NCBI RefSeq assembly: GCF_003333325.1
Contig: NZ_QOLC01000051.1
Span: 1-64,000, forward strand
Source of the DNA: Candidatus Ulvibacter alkanivorans
GTDB lineage: Bacteria > Bacteroidota > Bacteroidia > Flavobacteriales > Flavobacteriaceae
Length of the DNA: 64,000 nucleotides
Direction: 5' to 3'
Below are positions 36,169 through 45,037 of the stretch, one piece after another (position 1 is the first letter of the stretch; each line of letters begins with the position of its first letter). Both the position numbers and the translations under genes were made by a program. The notes under the pieces are model-generated. The model was not told the DNA's origin. It did not search any database and saw nothing but the letters and a program-made list of their open reading frames with translations.

Positions 36169-37719
36169 TTATTTGATCTCCTCGCCGCTTTTGTCGACAA
36201 AGTGATACTCAAGATACGTGTAAGCATCGCGTGGTTGAATTTTTACCCATTTTTTGTGCTCCATAAACCATTTGGTGCGCACAGATGGAAAACCTTTGGT
36301 TAAAAAGGCCGCTATAAAAGGATGCGTATGTAACGTGATCTTTTTATAGTCTTTTTTGAAGATCCTTTTTAGATCTTCGGTAATGCGTTGAACAACGATA
36401 ATAGGCGCTTCGATCTCTCCGGATTCTCCAATAACGTTATTAGGATCCTCTTCTCGAGTTTTGATATTCATCTCGGGCCGTACCCGTTGTCTGGTAATTT
36501 GAATTAAGCCAAATTTACTTGGCGGCAAAATTTTATGTTTTGCTCTATCGTCTTTCATTTCATCGCGAAGATGATTGTACAGTTTCTTGCGGTTTGCAGC
36601 GCTTCCCATATCGATGAAGTCTACTACAATGATCCCGCCCATGTCTCTTAGTCGCAATTGTCTCGCTACCTCAGAGGCTGCGATCAAATTAACTTCTAGG
36701 GCAGTGTCTTCTTGATTCTTAGATTTATTGCTACGGTTACCACTGTTCACGTCTATAACATGCATGGCTTCTGTATGCTCTATCACCAAATAGGCACCTT
36801 TGCTACCTGAGACGGTTCTTCCGAAAGAAGTTTTTATTTGACGTTCAATTCCAAATTTTTCAAAAATTGGAACTTTCGAGTCGTAATGTTTAACGATATT
36901 ATCTTGATTAGGTGCAATTTCTTGCACATAATCCTTTATTTGCAAGTAGAGTGTTTCATCGTCGATATGTATTGCCGAAAATGAATCATTGAATACATCT
37001 CTAATAATCGATGCTCCTCTGTCTAACTCGCTTAGCACCTTGCTTGGGTGGTGCGCTCCCTGTAGCTTTTTACACATCGCTGTCCAGCGATCCATGAGAT
37101 TTTGTAAATCTCTATCCAGTTCTGCTACTTTTTTGCCATCTGCTACAGTGCGTATAATAACGCCAAATCCTTTGGGCCGTATGCTTGTGATCAAGCGTTT
37201 TAGCCTTTCTTTTTCTTCTTTAGATTCGATCTTTTGAGAGATCGAAATACGATCAGAAAAGGGAACCAATACTATATAACGTCCGGCTATAGAAAGCTCG
37301 GAGCTTATACGTGGTCCTTTAGTGGAAATAGGTTCTTTTACAATTTGTACCAGAATAGATTGATTGGATTTTAATGCATGGTTAATGCCTCCATTTTTAT
37401 CAATCTCTTTTTCAAATGGGAATTCTTTTAAAGAATAGTCTTTAAGTTTACCTGTGCTTACACGTTTTACGAATTTCAACAAAGAAAGAACTTTGGGGCC
37501 TAAGTCGTGATAGTGCAAAAATGCATCTTTCTCGTAACCAACATTAACAAATGCGGCATTTAGACCAGGAACAGTTTTTCGGATCTTGGCGATAAAAATA
37601 TCACCTACCGTAAACTTGTTATCCTCTTCTTCTTTGTGTAATTCAAGTAGTTTTCCATCTTTAGTAAGGGCAAAATCAACTTCTTGTGAACTGGATCTTA
37701 TGAATAATTCGTAGCTCAC
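36169..37719 (-). CDS. rng: Ribonuclease G/E family endoribonuclease
   Basis: The product has 516 residues, the length of RNase G. An S1 domain covers about residues 30-130 (GDIFIAKIRKTVPGLNAAFV). The DNase-I-like catalytic region has HVIDVNSGNRS and IIVVDFIDM with the metal-binding Asp residues. The zinc-link cysteines (CPxCxG) of E. coli RNase E/G are missing: the segment after ITRQRVRPEMN reads EEDPNNVIGESGE. The start is GTG at 37719; no in-frame ATG precedes it before a stop. It processes rRNA and degrades mRNA. Confidence 0.92.
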   Translation of the reverse strand: MSYELFIRSSSQEVDFALTKDGKLLELHKEEEDNKFTVGDIFIAKIRKTVPGLNAAFVNVGYEKDAFLHYHDLGPKVLSLLKFVKRVSTGKLKDYSLKEFPFEKEIDKNGGINHALKSNQSILVQIVKEPISTKGPRISSELSIAGRYIVLVPFSDRISISQKIESKEEKERLKRLITSIRPKGFGVIIRTVADGKKVAELDRDLQNLMDRWTAMCKKLQGAHHPSKVLSELDRGASIIRDVFNDSFSAIHIDDETLYLQIKDYVQEIAPNQDNIVKHYDSKVPIFEKFGIERQIKTSFGRTVSGSKGAYLVIEHTEAMHVIDVNSGNRSNKSKNQEDTALEVNLIAASEVARQLRLRDMGGIIVVDFIDMGSAANRKKLYNHLRDEMKDDRAKHKILPPSKFGLIQITRQRVRPEMNIKTREEDPNNVIGESGEIEAPIIVVQRITEDLKRIFKKDYKKITLHTHPFIAAFLTKGFPSVRTKWFMEHKKWVKIQPRDAYTYLEYHFVDKSGEEIK

Positions 37720-37734
37720 TTGTCATTAATTTTT

Positions 37735-37752
37735 GTCCGCCTGAGGCGGATG
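37735..37752. repeat. Short palindrome upstream of rng
   Basis: GTCCGCCTGAGGCGGAT contains the inverted repeat TCCGCC-TGA-GGCGGA. Identical-looking short palindromes are frequent in Flavobacteriaceae spacers. Confidence 0.5.
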
Positions 37753-37887
37753 GATTAAACAATATTTTATCACAGGTTTTTTGTTATTCCACATTACTGC
37801 GGAAATAAACCCGTCGAAATCATACTAGTTTTAAGGTATTAAACCAAATGATCTCATTTTCAAAGAACGTTTTTTGAATGCTACCAA

Positions 37888-37915
37888 CAAAAAAAGTAGT
37901 TGGAAACTACTTTTT
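37888..37915 (-). terminator. Intrinsic terminator of the 29-residue protein gene
   Basis: An 11-bp stem (AAAAAGTAGTT at 37891-37901 with its complement at 37905-37915, loop GGA) overlaps the stop codon of the small gene and gives a T run on the minus strand. Confidence 0.8.
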
Positions 37916-37996
37916 CTTGTGGCGGTTCGCGCGTCTTCTTTTCTTGCGCTTATGCGTTGCTACCTTATGTCTTTTTCTTTTTTTACCACTAGGCAT
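37907..37996 (-). CDS. 29-residue highly basic protein, candidate ribosomal protein
   Basis: An ATG at 37996 opens 29 codons ending in TAG at 37907. The product starts MPSGKKRKRHKVATHKRKK and ends in RHKKK; about two thirds of residues are Lys, Arg or His. It has its own intrinsic terminator and lies between HU and RNase G on the same strand. A start ATG, biased composition and terminator make a real gene likely. I recall near-identical small ORFs in other Bacteroidetes. The composition is that of the smallest ribosomal proteins; identity with the Bacteroidetes-specific protein bL38 is a guess. Confidence 0.72.
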   Translation of the reverse strand: MPSGKKRKRHKVATHKRKKRRRANRHKKK

Positions 37997-38014
37997 ATTA
38001 ATTTTTGTTTAAAT

Positions 38015-38035
38015 GTCCCGCGAAAAACGCGGGAC
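38015..38035 (-). terminator. GC-rich hairpin after HU
   Basis: GTCCCGCG and CGCGGGAC form a perfect 8-bp stem around AAAAA, 16 nt after the HU stop (minus strand). The T tract is weak, so it may be an attenuator that lets some transcripts continue into the small basic gene. Confidence 0.6.
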
Positions 38036-38050
38036 GGATTATTATTCTAA

Positions 38051-38341
38051 TTATTTTACTTCGACGTTCGTCTTAACTCCTTCTACAAAGATTTTTGCAG
38101 GCTTAAATGCAGGGATGTTGTGTGCAGGAATCTTGATCGTTGTGTTTTTTGAAATGTTACGACCGGTTTTTTCAGCTCTTTTCTTGATAATAAAGCTTCC
38201 AAATCCTCTTAGGTATACATTATCACCACCTTCTAATGAGTTTTTTACTTCTTCCATAAAGGTTTCTATAGTAGCTTGAACATCTCCTTTTTCCATTCCT
38301 AATTTTTCTGAAATATTCGCTACGATATCTGCTTTCGTCAT
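38051..38341 (-). CDS. HU/IHF family DNA-binding protein
   Basis: The product has 96 residues. The N-terminal helices (MTKADIVANISEKLGMEKGDVQ), LRGFGSFIIKKRAEKTGRNISKN and the arm with KIPAHNIPAFKPAK are those of the HU/IHF family. It bends and compacts DNA as a dimer. It has a strong promoter of its own. Confidence 0.95.
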   Translation of the reverse strand: MTKADIVANISEKLGMEKGDVQATIETFMEEVKNSLEGGDNVYLRGFGSFIIKKRAEKTGRNISKNTTIKIPAHNIPAFKPAKIFVEGVKTNVEVK

Positions 38342-38390
38342 TCTTCTTTTTTTTAATTAATACTAAATAGGTTTATTTTTTTCAAGAGGG

Positions 38391-38423
38391 CAAATATAAG
38401 AATTTTAAAATCAAATACTCAAA
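38391..38423 (-). promoter_or_regulatory. Promoter of the HU gene
   Basis: On the minus strand TTTG (38423-38420), a 21-nt spacer and TATATTTG (38398-38391) match the consensus. The predicted leader is about 45 nt. Confidence 0.65.
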
Positions 38424-38456
38424 CCTTAATTGGTTAAATGATAAATAGATAAGTAT

Positions 38457-38464
38457 TATTTTTG
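38457..38464 (+). promoter_or_regulatory. mutY -7 element, leaderless layout
   Basis: TATTTTTG ends 4 nt before the mutY ATG at 38469. A TTG at 38430-38432 lies 24 nt upstream, slightly beyond the usual spacing. Confidence 0.55.
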
Positions 38465-38468
38465 GCCT

Positions 38469-39536
38469 ATGACAAAAAACAGTGGTTTTTTTAGTAAAAA
38501 ACTCATAATCTGGTACTTAGAGCACAAAAGAGACTTGCCTTGGCGTGAAACTAAAGCCCCGTACTTTATTTGGCTTTCAGAAATTATGCTTCAACAAACC
38601 CGTGTAAATCAAGGGTTGCCGTATTATTTAAAATTTATTAAGGCGTTTCCTACAATTAAAGCGTTGGCAGACGCTTCTGAAGATCAAGTTTTAAAACTTT
38701 GGCAAGGACTGGGCTATTATTCACGGGCAAGAAACCTGCATAGTACCGCAAAATATATTGCCTATGAGTGCGATGGGGTCTTTCCACAAAACTATGACGA
38801 CTTATTGGCACTAAAAGGTGTTGGCGATTACACGGCCAGTGCAATTGCTTCAATTTGTTTTGACGCACCAACAGCAGTAGTAGACGGGAACGTGTACCGA
38901 GTGCTTTCAAGGGTCTTCGGAATTGAAACTCCTATTAATACGACCCAAGGAATAAAGGAATTTAAAACCTTGGCCCAACAGCTGTTAGATTATAACGATC
39001 CGGGAACTTATAATCAAGCGATCATGGAATTTGGTGCGGGCTACTGTGTGCCTCAAAATCCCCATTGCGACCAATGTATCTTTGCATCAAACTGTGAAGC
39101 TTACAGCGCAAAAAAGGTGTCGCAACTACCGGTCAAGTTAAAGAAATCTCGTGTTAAAAAACGATACTTTAATTATATTGTTTTGCTTTCTGAAAACGAA
39201 AAGACCCAATTAGAACAGCGAAATCAAAAAGGAATTTGGCAGCAGTTATTTGAATTTCCCTTGATCGAAACAACTGCTGAAGCTACGGCAGAAGCGTTAA
39301 TGGCCACGAAGCGTTATAAAGAACTGTCTAAGAAGTATAATATAGAATCGCTATCGCTGTATAATGAGGAAGTGGTAGTGCACAAATTATCGCATCAGCA
39401 TTTATACACCCGATTTTGGATCGCAGAAGTTTCAGAAGAAATTGAATTGAACACAGCTATTTCGAAGGTTACAGATTATGCCGTCCCGGTTTTGATCGCT
39501 AATTTTATTTCAGAATTTTCAGTCTTTAAAAATTGA
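38469..39536 (+). CDS. mutY: A/G-specific adenine glycosylase
   Basis: The product has 355 residues. The catalytic Glu lies in SEIMLQQTRV and the Asp in VVDGNVYRVLSR. An HhH motif (LKGVGDYTASAI) and a 4Fe-4S loop with four Cys (YCVPQNPHCDQCIFASNC) follow. The C-terminal third is the NUDIX-like domain that recognises 8-oxoguanine. It removes adenine mispaired with 8-oxoG. The order mutY-ssb-gldE-gldD is typical of Flavobacteriaceae. Confidence 0.96.
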   Translation: MTKNSGFFSKKLIIWYLEHKRDLPWRETKAPYFIWLSEIMLQQTRVNQGLPYYLKFIKAFPTIKALADASEDQVLKLWQGLGYYSRARNLHSTAKYIAYECDGVFPQNYDDLLALKGVGDYTASAIASICFDAPTAVVDGNVYRVLSRVFGIETPINTTQGIKEFKTLAQQLLDYNDPGTYNQAIMEFGAGYCVPQNPHCDQCIFASNCEAYSAKKVSQLPVKLKKSRVKKRYFNYIVLLSENEKTQLEQRNQKGIWQQLFEFPLIETTAEATAEALMATKRYKELSKKYNIESLSLYNEEVVVHKLSHQHLYTRFWIAEVSEEIELNTAISKVTDYAVPVLIANFISEFSVFKN

Positions 39537-39565
39537 AAAATTAGCTATATTTAAAACACATAGTA

Positions 39566-39573
39566 TACATTTG
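39566..39573 (+). promoter_or_regulatory. Putative ssb -7 element
   Basis: TACATTTG fits TAnnTTTG, 25 nt before the ssb ATG at 39599. Confidence 0.45.
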
Positions 39574-39598
39574 TATAAACAGATAAATTTCTATTAAC

Positions 39599-40060
39599 AT
39601 GAGTGGAACATTAAATAAAGTGATGCTAATTGGGCATACGGGAGATGAAGTGAAAATGCATTATTTTGAGGGAGGTGGCAGTATTGGAAGATTCCCCTTG
39701 GCAACCAACGAAAGCTATACCAATAGAACCACAGGTGAACGTGTAACCAACACAGAATGGCACAATATCGTAGTTCGTAATAAAGGTGCCGAGATCTGTG
39801 AAAAATATTTAAACAAAGGTGATAAAGTTTATATTGAAGGAAGATTAAAAACCCGAAAGTGGCAAGACGATCAAGGAAACGACCGGTATAGTACCGAAGT
39901 GCATTGCACCGATTTTACCTTCTTGACCCCAAAAAGCGATAGCGGAATGGGACAGCAAGAATCGACAGGCAATGCAAATACATCGCAAGCGAAGCCTGCT
40001 ACTCAAAATGAGCCGGCAGAAAGACCTATTGGCGATGAAGATGACGATCTGCCATTTTAA
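39599..40060 (+). CDS. ssb: Single-stranded DNA-binding protein
   Basis: The product has 153 residues. The OB fold covers about residues 4-110 (LNKVMLIGHTGDEVKM, EWHNIVVRNKGAEICEKYL, VYIEGRLKTRKW). A Gln/Ala/Glu-rich linker leads to the acidic tip DDDLPF, which recruits repair and replication proteins. It lies between mutY and gldE. Confidence 0.95.
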   Translation: MSGTLNKVMLIGHTGDEVKMHYFEGGGSIGRFPLATNESYTNRTTGERVTNTEWHNIVVRNKGAEICEKYLNKGDKVYIEGRLKTRKWQDDQGNDRYSTEVHCTDFTFLTPKSDSGMGQQESTGNANTSQAKPATQNEPAERPIGDEDDDLPF

Positions 40061-40101
40061 TGTTTAACCTGCGCACAAACAAGTACGCATAACAGACCAT
40101 T

Positions 40102-41421
40102 TTGGATACGGAACCTCCGAGTTTATTATTTACTGCATTATTTACGTATACGCAAATTACGAGTAGCGTCGTATTAGTTATATTGTTGGCGTGTTCTGCC
40201 ATGATCTCGGGTGCCGAGGTCGCATTCTTTTCATTGACTTCATCCGATTTTGAAGCAAATGGTGAGCGTACACGATCCAAAAAATTAGAGATCGTTCAAA
40301 AGTTGCTTGCCAGACCAAAGAAGTTATTGGCCACTATCTTGGTGTCTAATAACTTTATCAACATTGCGATCGTACTGCTGTTCGACTCGTTGACCGATGT
40401 GTTATTCGCAACTATCGATTCTGTTTTCTTCGGAATCAGTCTCCGATTTATCCTAGAGGTTGGTGTTGTGACCTTCCTCATCTTACTTTTTGGTGAAATA
40501 CTGCCAAAGATTTATGCCAGTAGAAATAAAGTGCTGTTTGCGACTTTTATGGCATACCCACTTAATGTACTCGATTATTTACTAAGTCCGGTGAGTCTGC
40601 CCATGCGCTCGGTGACGCTGTATATGCAAGGAAGGTTCGGGAAGCAAAGGTCGAATATTAGTGTCGATCAATTATCGCAAGCCCTAGAGCTAACTTCCGA
40701 AGAGACGACAACTCTGGAAGAACAAAAGATTCTACAAGGTATTGTTACGTTTGGAACCATGGATACCAAGCAAGTGATGAAACCACGTATGGATATCTTC
40801 GCGCTAAATGAAGAAATGGGTTATAAAGAAATTTTACCCGAAATCATCGCTCATGGCTATTCGCGCATCCCTGTTTATAAGGATAATATAGATTCTATTA
40901 CGGGAATCTTATACGTAAAGGACCTTATGCCCTATATCGACCGGAAGAACCTCGATTGGCAGAATTTGAAACGCGAAGCGTATTTTGTTCCTGAGAATAA
41001 AAAACTGGACGATCTTCTAAATGAATTCAAAGACATGAAAATGCATCTCGCTATTGTTGTGGATGAGTATGGAGGGACTAGCGGACTTATTTCTTTGGAA
41101 GACATTATTGAAGAGATCGTGGGTGAAATAAGTGATGAGTTTGACGATGAAGATCTTATCTTTTCCAAACTGGATGATCAAAATTATATTTTTGAAGGAA
41201 AGACGCCTCTAAAAGATTTTTATCGCGTTATTAAATTGGAGGATCCTCAAGACTTTGAAGATGTAAAAGGTGAGGCCGAAACCTTGGCAGGGTTCCTCTT
41301 GGAGATTAGCCGTGGATTTCCGAAGAAAGACGAGATAATAAGCTTCCACCAATATTCGTTTACCATTGAAGCGTTCGATAACAAACGCATTAAACAAATT
41401 AAATTATCGATAAATCTATAA
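40102..41421 (+). CDS. gldE: Gliding motility protein GldE (CNNM/CorC-type)
   Basis: The product has 439 residues. An N-terminal CNNM transmembrane domain (about 15-200) precedes a CBS pair (MKPRMDIFALNEEMGYKEIL; VVDEYGGTSGLISLEDI) and a C-terminal CorC/HlyC domain. Placement directly before gldD and after ssb identifies it as GldE. The start is TTG at 40102; the next ATG would remove the first transmembrane segment. GldE is needed for gliding in F. johnsoniae together with GldD. Confidence 0.92.
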   Translation: MDTEPPSLLFTALFTYTQITSSVVLVILLACSAMISGAEVAFFSLTSSDFEANGERTRSKKLEIVQKLLARPKKLLATILVSNNFINIAIVLLFDSLTDVLFATIDSVFFGISLRFILEVGVVTFLILLFGEILPKIYASRNKVLFATFMAYPLNVLDYLLSPVSLPMRSVTLYMQGRFGKQRSNISVDQLSQALELTSEETTTLEEQKILQGIVTFGTMDTKQVMKPRMDIFALNEEMGYKEILPEIIAHGYSRIPVYKDNIDSITGILYVKDLMPYIDRKNLDWQNLKREAYFVPENKKLDDLLNEFKDMKMHLAIVVDEYGGTSGLISLEDIIEEIVGEISDEFDDEDLIFSKLDDQNYIFEGKTPLKDFYRVIKLEDPQDFEDVKGEAETLAGFLLEISRGFPKKDEIISFHQYSFTIEAFDNKRIKQIKLSINL

Positions 41422-41422
41422 T

Positions 41423-41977
41423 ATGCGGCTACTCCTTATATTATTCATAATTATTGGAGTCTCATCTTGTAAAGAAGAGACAGTTGTGAAACCCAGTGCG
41501 CAGTTACGTCTCGAGTATCCCGTTCAAGAATATGAAATGATCGATAGCGATTGTGCCTATGGTTTTATGAAAAATGTACATGCAGCTATTGAAATGAAGG
41601 CCAATTGCGGGATGAACATTAGCTATCCCAATATGAGTGCTACCATATATTTATCGTATCGTGAGATTGATGATAATTTAGACTCGTTGTTGTACGATGC
41701 ACAAAAACTTACCTACGACCACACCATAAAAGCCCAAGGAATTATCGAGCAACCACGAGTGGATTCGGTGAGTAATGTCTTCGGAATGCTTTATATGATC
41801 AACGGAAATGCCGCCACCCAATCACAATTTTATGTAACCGATAGTGTGCAGCATTTTGTGAATGGCGCGGTTTACTTTGAAGCCAAACCCAATTTCGATT
41901 CGCTCTATCCGGCTGTGATGTATCTACGCGAAGATGTTCGCCGAATCATGGAAACCATTCGTTGGAAGAATAAATAA
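41423..41977 (+). CDS. gldD: Gliding motility lipoprotein GldD
   Basis: The product has 184 residues with a lipoprotein signal ending at Cys16 (IIGVSSC). The conserved body includes LRLEYPVQEYEMIDSDCAYGF and an ALYFEAKPN-like GAVYFEAKPNFDSLYP. It starts 1 nt after gldE, so the two are translationally coupled. GldD is a periplasmic-side lipoprotein required for gliding and T9SS function in F. johnsoniae. Confidence 0.93.
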   Translation: MRLLLILFIIIGVSSCKEETVVKPSAQLRLEYPVQEYEMIDSDCAYGFMKNVHAAIEMKANCGMNISYPNMSATIYLSYREIDDNLDSLLYDAQKLTYDHTIKAQGIIEQPRVDSVSNVFGMLYMINGNAATQSQFYVTDSVQHFVNGAVYFEAKPNFDSLYPAVMYLREDVRRIMETIRWKNK

Positions 41978-42030
41978 CCTTTTTTTAAGAGGTCACTGTA
42001 ATTATATTTCACATTTTTGTGCCTTCTACA

Positions 42031-42924
42031 ATGAAAGGCATCGAAAAAAAGTGGATCTATCTTATCATTCTCTCCATTATATGGGGAAGCTCGTTCATAC
42101 TTATTAAAAAAGCACTTGTAGGGTTAAGTCCGTTACAATTGGGTGCTTTGCGCACTATTTTTGCCGCTGTTTTCCTACTAGTTATCGGTGCTTATAAGCT
42201 AAAGCAAATCCGGAGGCCTGAGTGGAAATGGATTGCTATTTCTGCCTTCGTTGGTACGTTTATCCCAGCTTTTTTATTTGCTTTTGCTGAAACTGAGATC
42301 GATAGTGCAATTGCTTCTGTACTTAATTCAACCACACCCATTATGACATTGCTTTTAGGGGCGTTGCTGTTTGCCATTGGTTTTACAAGAAGACAGTTGT
42401 TGGGTGTTATTGTAGGATTGTTGGGTAGTGTCGTATTAATTTGGAGTGGTGCTGAAATGAATGAAGGACAAAATTATTGGTATGCAGCACTTATTTTGGC
42501 AGCCTCGGTTTGCTATGCTATTAATGTAAATATCATTAAAAGATATTTGCAGGAAGTACCTGCCATGGCGATTACCGTAGGACATTTTATAGTCATTCTT
42601 TTTCCGGCAATTGGAGTGTTGCTCTATTCCGACTTTTTTTCCGAAGCAACCTTTCAAAAACCTCAATTGTACGAGTCTATTGGTTATTTGGCCATACTCG
42701 CAATTTTTGGGACGGGATTGGCAAAGATCGTTTTTAATAGTTTGGTTCAGATGAGTACGCCGGTATTTGCTACTTCGGTAACGTATACAATTCCTATTGT
42801 GGCATTGCTCTGGGGATTGTTAGATGGAGAACGATTTAACCTTTGGCAACTACTGGGAGCCTGCCTTATTATTCTTGGTGTGTTTCTTTCTAACAGACGC
42901 AATAAAAAAGCCCGACCAAATTAG
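42031..42924 (+). CDS. EamA/DMT family transporter
   Basis: From ATG 42031 the product has 297 residues (a GTG four codons upstream is possible). Ten hydrophobic segments form two EamA repeats. WGSSFILIKKALVGLSPLQLGALR in the first is typical. It probably exports or imports small metabolites such as amino acids; the substrate is unknown. It is convergent with the M16 peptidase pair, with a shared terminator. Confidence 0.88.
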   Translation: MKGIEKKWIYLIILSIIWGSSFILIKKALVGLSPLQLGALRTIFAAVFLLVIGAYKLKQIRRPEWKWIAISAFVGTFIPAFLFAFAETEIDSAIASVLNSTTPIMTLLLGALLFAIGFTRRQLLGVIVGLLGSVVLIWSGAEMNEGQNYWYAALILAASVCYAINVNIIKRYLQEVPAMAITVGHFIVILFPAIGVLLYSDFFSEATFQKPQLYESIGYLAILAIFGTGLAKIVFNSLVQMSTPVFATSVTYTIPIVALLWGLLDGERFNLWQLLGACLIILGVFLSNRRNKKARPN

Positions 42925-42936
42925 CCGGGCTTATTT
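42908..42936. terminator. Terminator overlapping the transporter stop
   Basis: AAGCCCG and CGGGCTT (42908-42914 with 42926-42932) form a 7-bp stem that includes the stop codon region and is followed by TATTT. The A run before it lets it work for the convergent M16 genes too. Confidence 0.75.
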
Positions 42937-42953
42937 ACTTTTTAAACCTTCTA

Positions 42954-45020
42954 TTATTCAAAATCGGCGTCGGTAACACCTTCATTTATTTTAATAGCGG
43001 TTATTGTAAATTTTAACTCTTGTGGTCCAAATGACTGTGAAATGGTATGCGGGAATTTAATGCCCTCCACCTCGTTATAGTTAGAATAATTGGTTGAAGT
43101 TGTTACTTCATTGCCATTTTGTGACTGTGTCGTAGTTTCTTTCACTTTAAGACCGGTCTCTACATCGTAGAAAGCCGATTTAGAGTCACCGAAAGACACG
43201 ACATATGCGTCTTTTCCGTCTACTGCTTCAATTCCTTCTAACTTAGCGTTGGTCGCTTTCAACTCCATAAACGGTTGTGATTCTACCAGTGCTGCTTTGT
43301 TTTGATCTTCCGTATAATCAATTCGTTGGCCTTGTGCCATGATATACCCTTTTTCACCGTCAAAAATGATCTTTTGCATTGGGTTACCGCCAACAGATAC
43401 CACTAAAGACGATTGACTCTTGGTCGTGTTTTTCATCTCTAGTCCAAGCTTCATTCCTTGCATTTCTGCGGAAGCTTGATATAGTATTGTTTCTACTGCT
43501 TTCACCTTGTCACGGCCTCCAATAGCATCTATGTACTTGTTGATCACTGTTTGTGCGGTTAGACTTGGGTCCAATTGCTTATTGTAGTCCGGTTCCGGGA
43601 TCGGATTACCAAATTTATCGAAATAGTTGATCGGGATCGATTTACCACTAGGACCTTTAAGATTCTTTAAAGAAGGAATGACTTCGCTACCCTTACCAAC
43701 GATGACAATACGCAGGTTCTCATCCTTAAAATATTTATCGGCCGCACGTTTTACATCGGCTGCTGTTACCGCATTAATATTTTTAAGATAGTTCTTGTAA
43801 AAATCTTTAGAAAGGTCTTGTGTTTTCGTTTGTAGTGCGTAGTTAGCTATAGTTTCCGGACGCTCTAAGGCCAGAACAAAATCTCCCGTGAATTTCGCCT
43901 TAGTATTTACCAGTTTTTGGCGATCTACTTCATTCTCGGTCATGTACCTGATCTCACGAATTAGTTCTACCACGGCGCTGTCGGTCACTGCATTTCGCAC
44001 GCTGGCCGTAGCCGCAAATCGAGTAATGTCCTTATCTGCACCAATGCTTGAATAGGAGCCATAGGTCCATCCTTTGTCCTCTCGTAGGTTAAGGAACAAT
44101 CTGCCTTCACCGCCACCACCAAGGATCTTGTTGGCAACCAATGCTGCAAAATAATCTGGGTCCGACATTTTAAGGTCCACCAAGTTCTCAACAGTAATTT
44201 CTGACTGTACTGCGTTCGGCATATCGATAAAGTTTACCTGTGTGTACTGAACGTTTTGAGGTGTTGTGTAACTAATGTTTGGAACAACGCTCGCATTCCA
44301 GTCGGCAAAATGAGTATTCACTAACCGTTCTACATTGTTCTTCTTAACATCACCCACCACTACTAGGTAGGCGTTGCTTGGTGAAAAGTAATCGGAATAG
44401 AAGTTTTTAACATCGTTCAAGCTCAATTTCTCGACTTTTTCGATGGTCGTAAATTCTCCCTTTGGATGATTGCTTCCATACAAAAGTGCGGCTGTTACTC
44501 TTCCTGAGACATTGGTAACACTTTTTTCCTGCGATCGCAAATTTTCGAGTAACAGGTCCTTTTGTTTTTGGAATTCTTCTTCGGTCAATAACGGATTCTT
44601 GATCGCGTCTGCCATTAACTCCAAAATACGAGGAAAATATTTTGACAACGAACTAGCGAATGCACTTTCGGAACCAAAACTGATGTTAGCTCCTAAATAA
44701 TCGATCTCTTCGTTAAATTCATCTTTAGATATCGATGATGTCCCATTTCCCATCATCGAGGCAAACAGAGAGGCGACGCCTGCTTTTTCTCCAGAGGCAT
44801 GCATTGGGTTGTCTAGCAACAATTGTACTCTTACTCGAGGTAATTTGTTGTTCTCTACCACTAAAACCTCCATGCCGTTATTCAACTTAAAAGTTTGTGG
44901 CTTTTGCAAATTAATTGTAGGTGCAGGGCCGGGTTTCGGCTGCTTGCTTCGATCTATTTGAGCGGTTGCAAGTGTCGTTAAAAAAACAGTTGCAAATAGT
45001 AAACTTATATATTTTTTCAT
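42954..45020 (-). CDS. M16 peptidase-like subunit, catalytic site degenerate
   Basis: From ATG 45020 the product has 688 residues with a signal peptide (TTLATAQ). Residues of about 40-460 form two M16 domains. The zinc motif HxxEH of active enzymes is replaced by GVASLFASMM, so this half should be inactive. A beta-rich C-terminal extension (about 490-688, from VINKYIDAIGGRDKVKAVET) resembles lipoprotein-carrier-type domains. With the upstream active M16 protein it probably forms a heterodimer, as in mitochondrial processing peptidase. The gap to the upstream gene is 17 nt. Confidence 0.85.
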   Translation of the reverse strand: MKKYISLLFATVFLTTLATAQIDRSKQPKPGPAPTINLQKPQTFKLNNGMEVLVVENNKLPRVRVQLLLDNPMHASGEKAGVASLFASMMGNGTSSISKDEFNEEIDYLGANISFGSESAFASSLSKYFPRILELMADAIKNPLLTEEEFQKQKDLLLENLRSQEKSVTNVSGRVTAALLYGSNHPKGEFTTIEKVEKLSLNDVKNFYSDYFSPSNAYLVVVGDVKKNNVERLVNTHFADWNASVVPNISYTTPQNVQYTQVNFIDMPNAVQSEITVENLVDLKMSDPDYFAALVANKILGGGGEGRLFLNLREDKGWTYGSYSSIGADKDITRFAATASVRNAVTDSAVVELIREIRYMTENEVDRQKLVNTKAKFTGDFVLALERPETIANYALQTKTQDLSKDFYKNYLKNINAVTAADVKRAADKYFKDENLRIVIVGKGSEVIPSLKNLKGPSGKSIPINYFDKFGNPIPEPDYNKQLDPSLTAQTVINKYIDAIGGRDKVKAVETILYQASAEMQGMKLGLEMKNTTKSQSSLVVSVGGNPMQKIIFDGEKGYIMAQGQRIDYTEDQNKAALVESQPFMELKATNAKLEGIEAVDGKDAYVVSFGDSKSAFYDVETGLKVKETTTQSQNGNEVTTSTNYSNYNEVEGIKFPHTISQSFGPQELKFTITAIKINEGVTDADFE

Positions 45021-45037
45021 TGTTCTCTTTTTCAATT

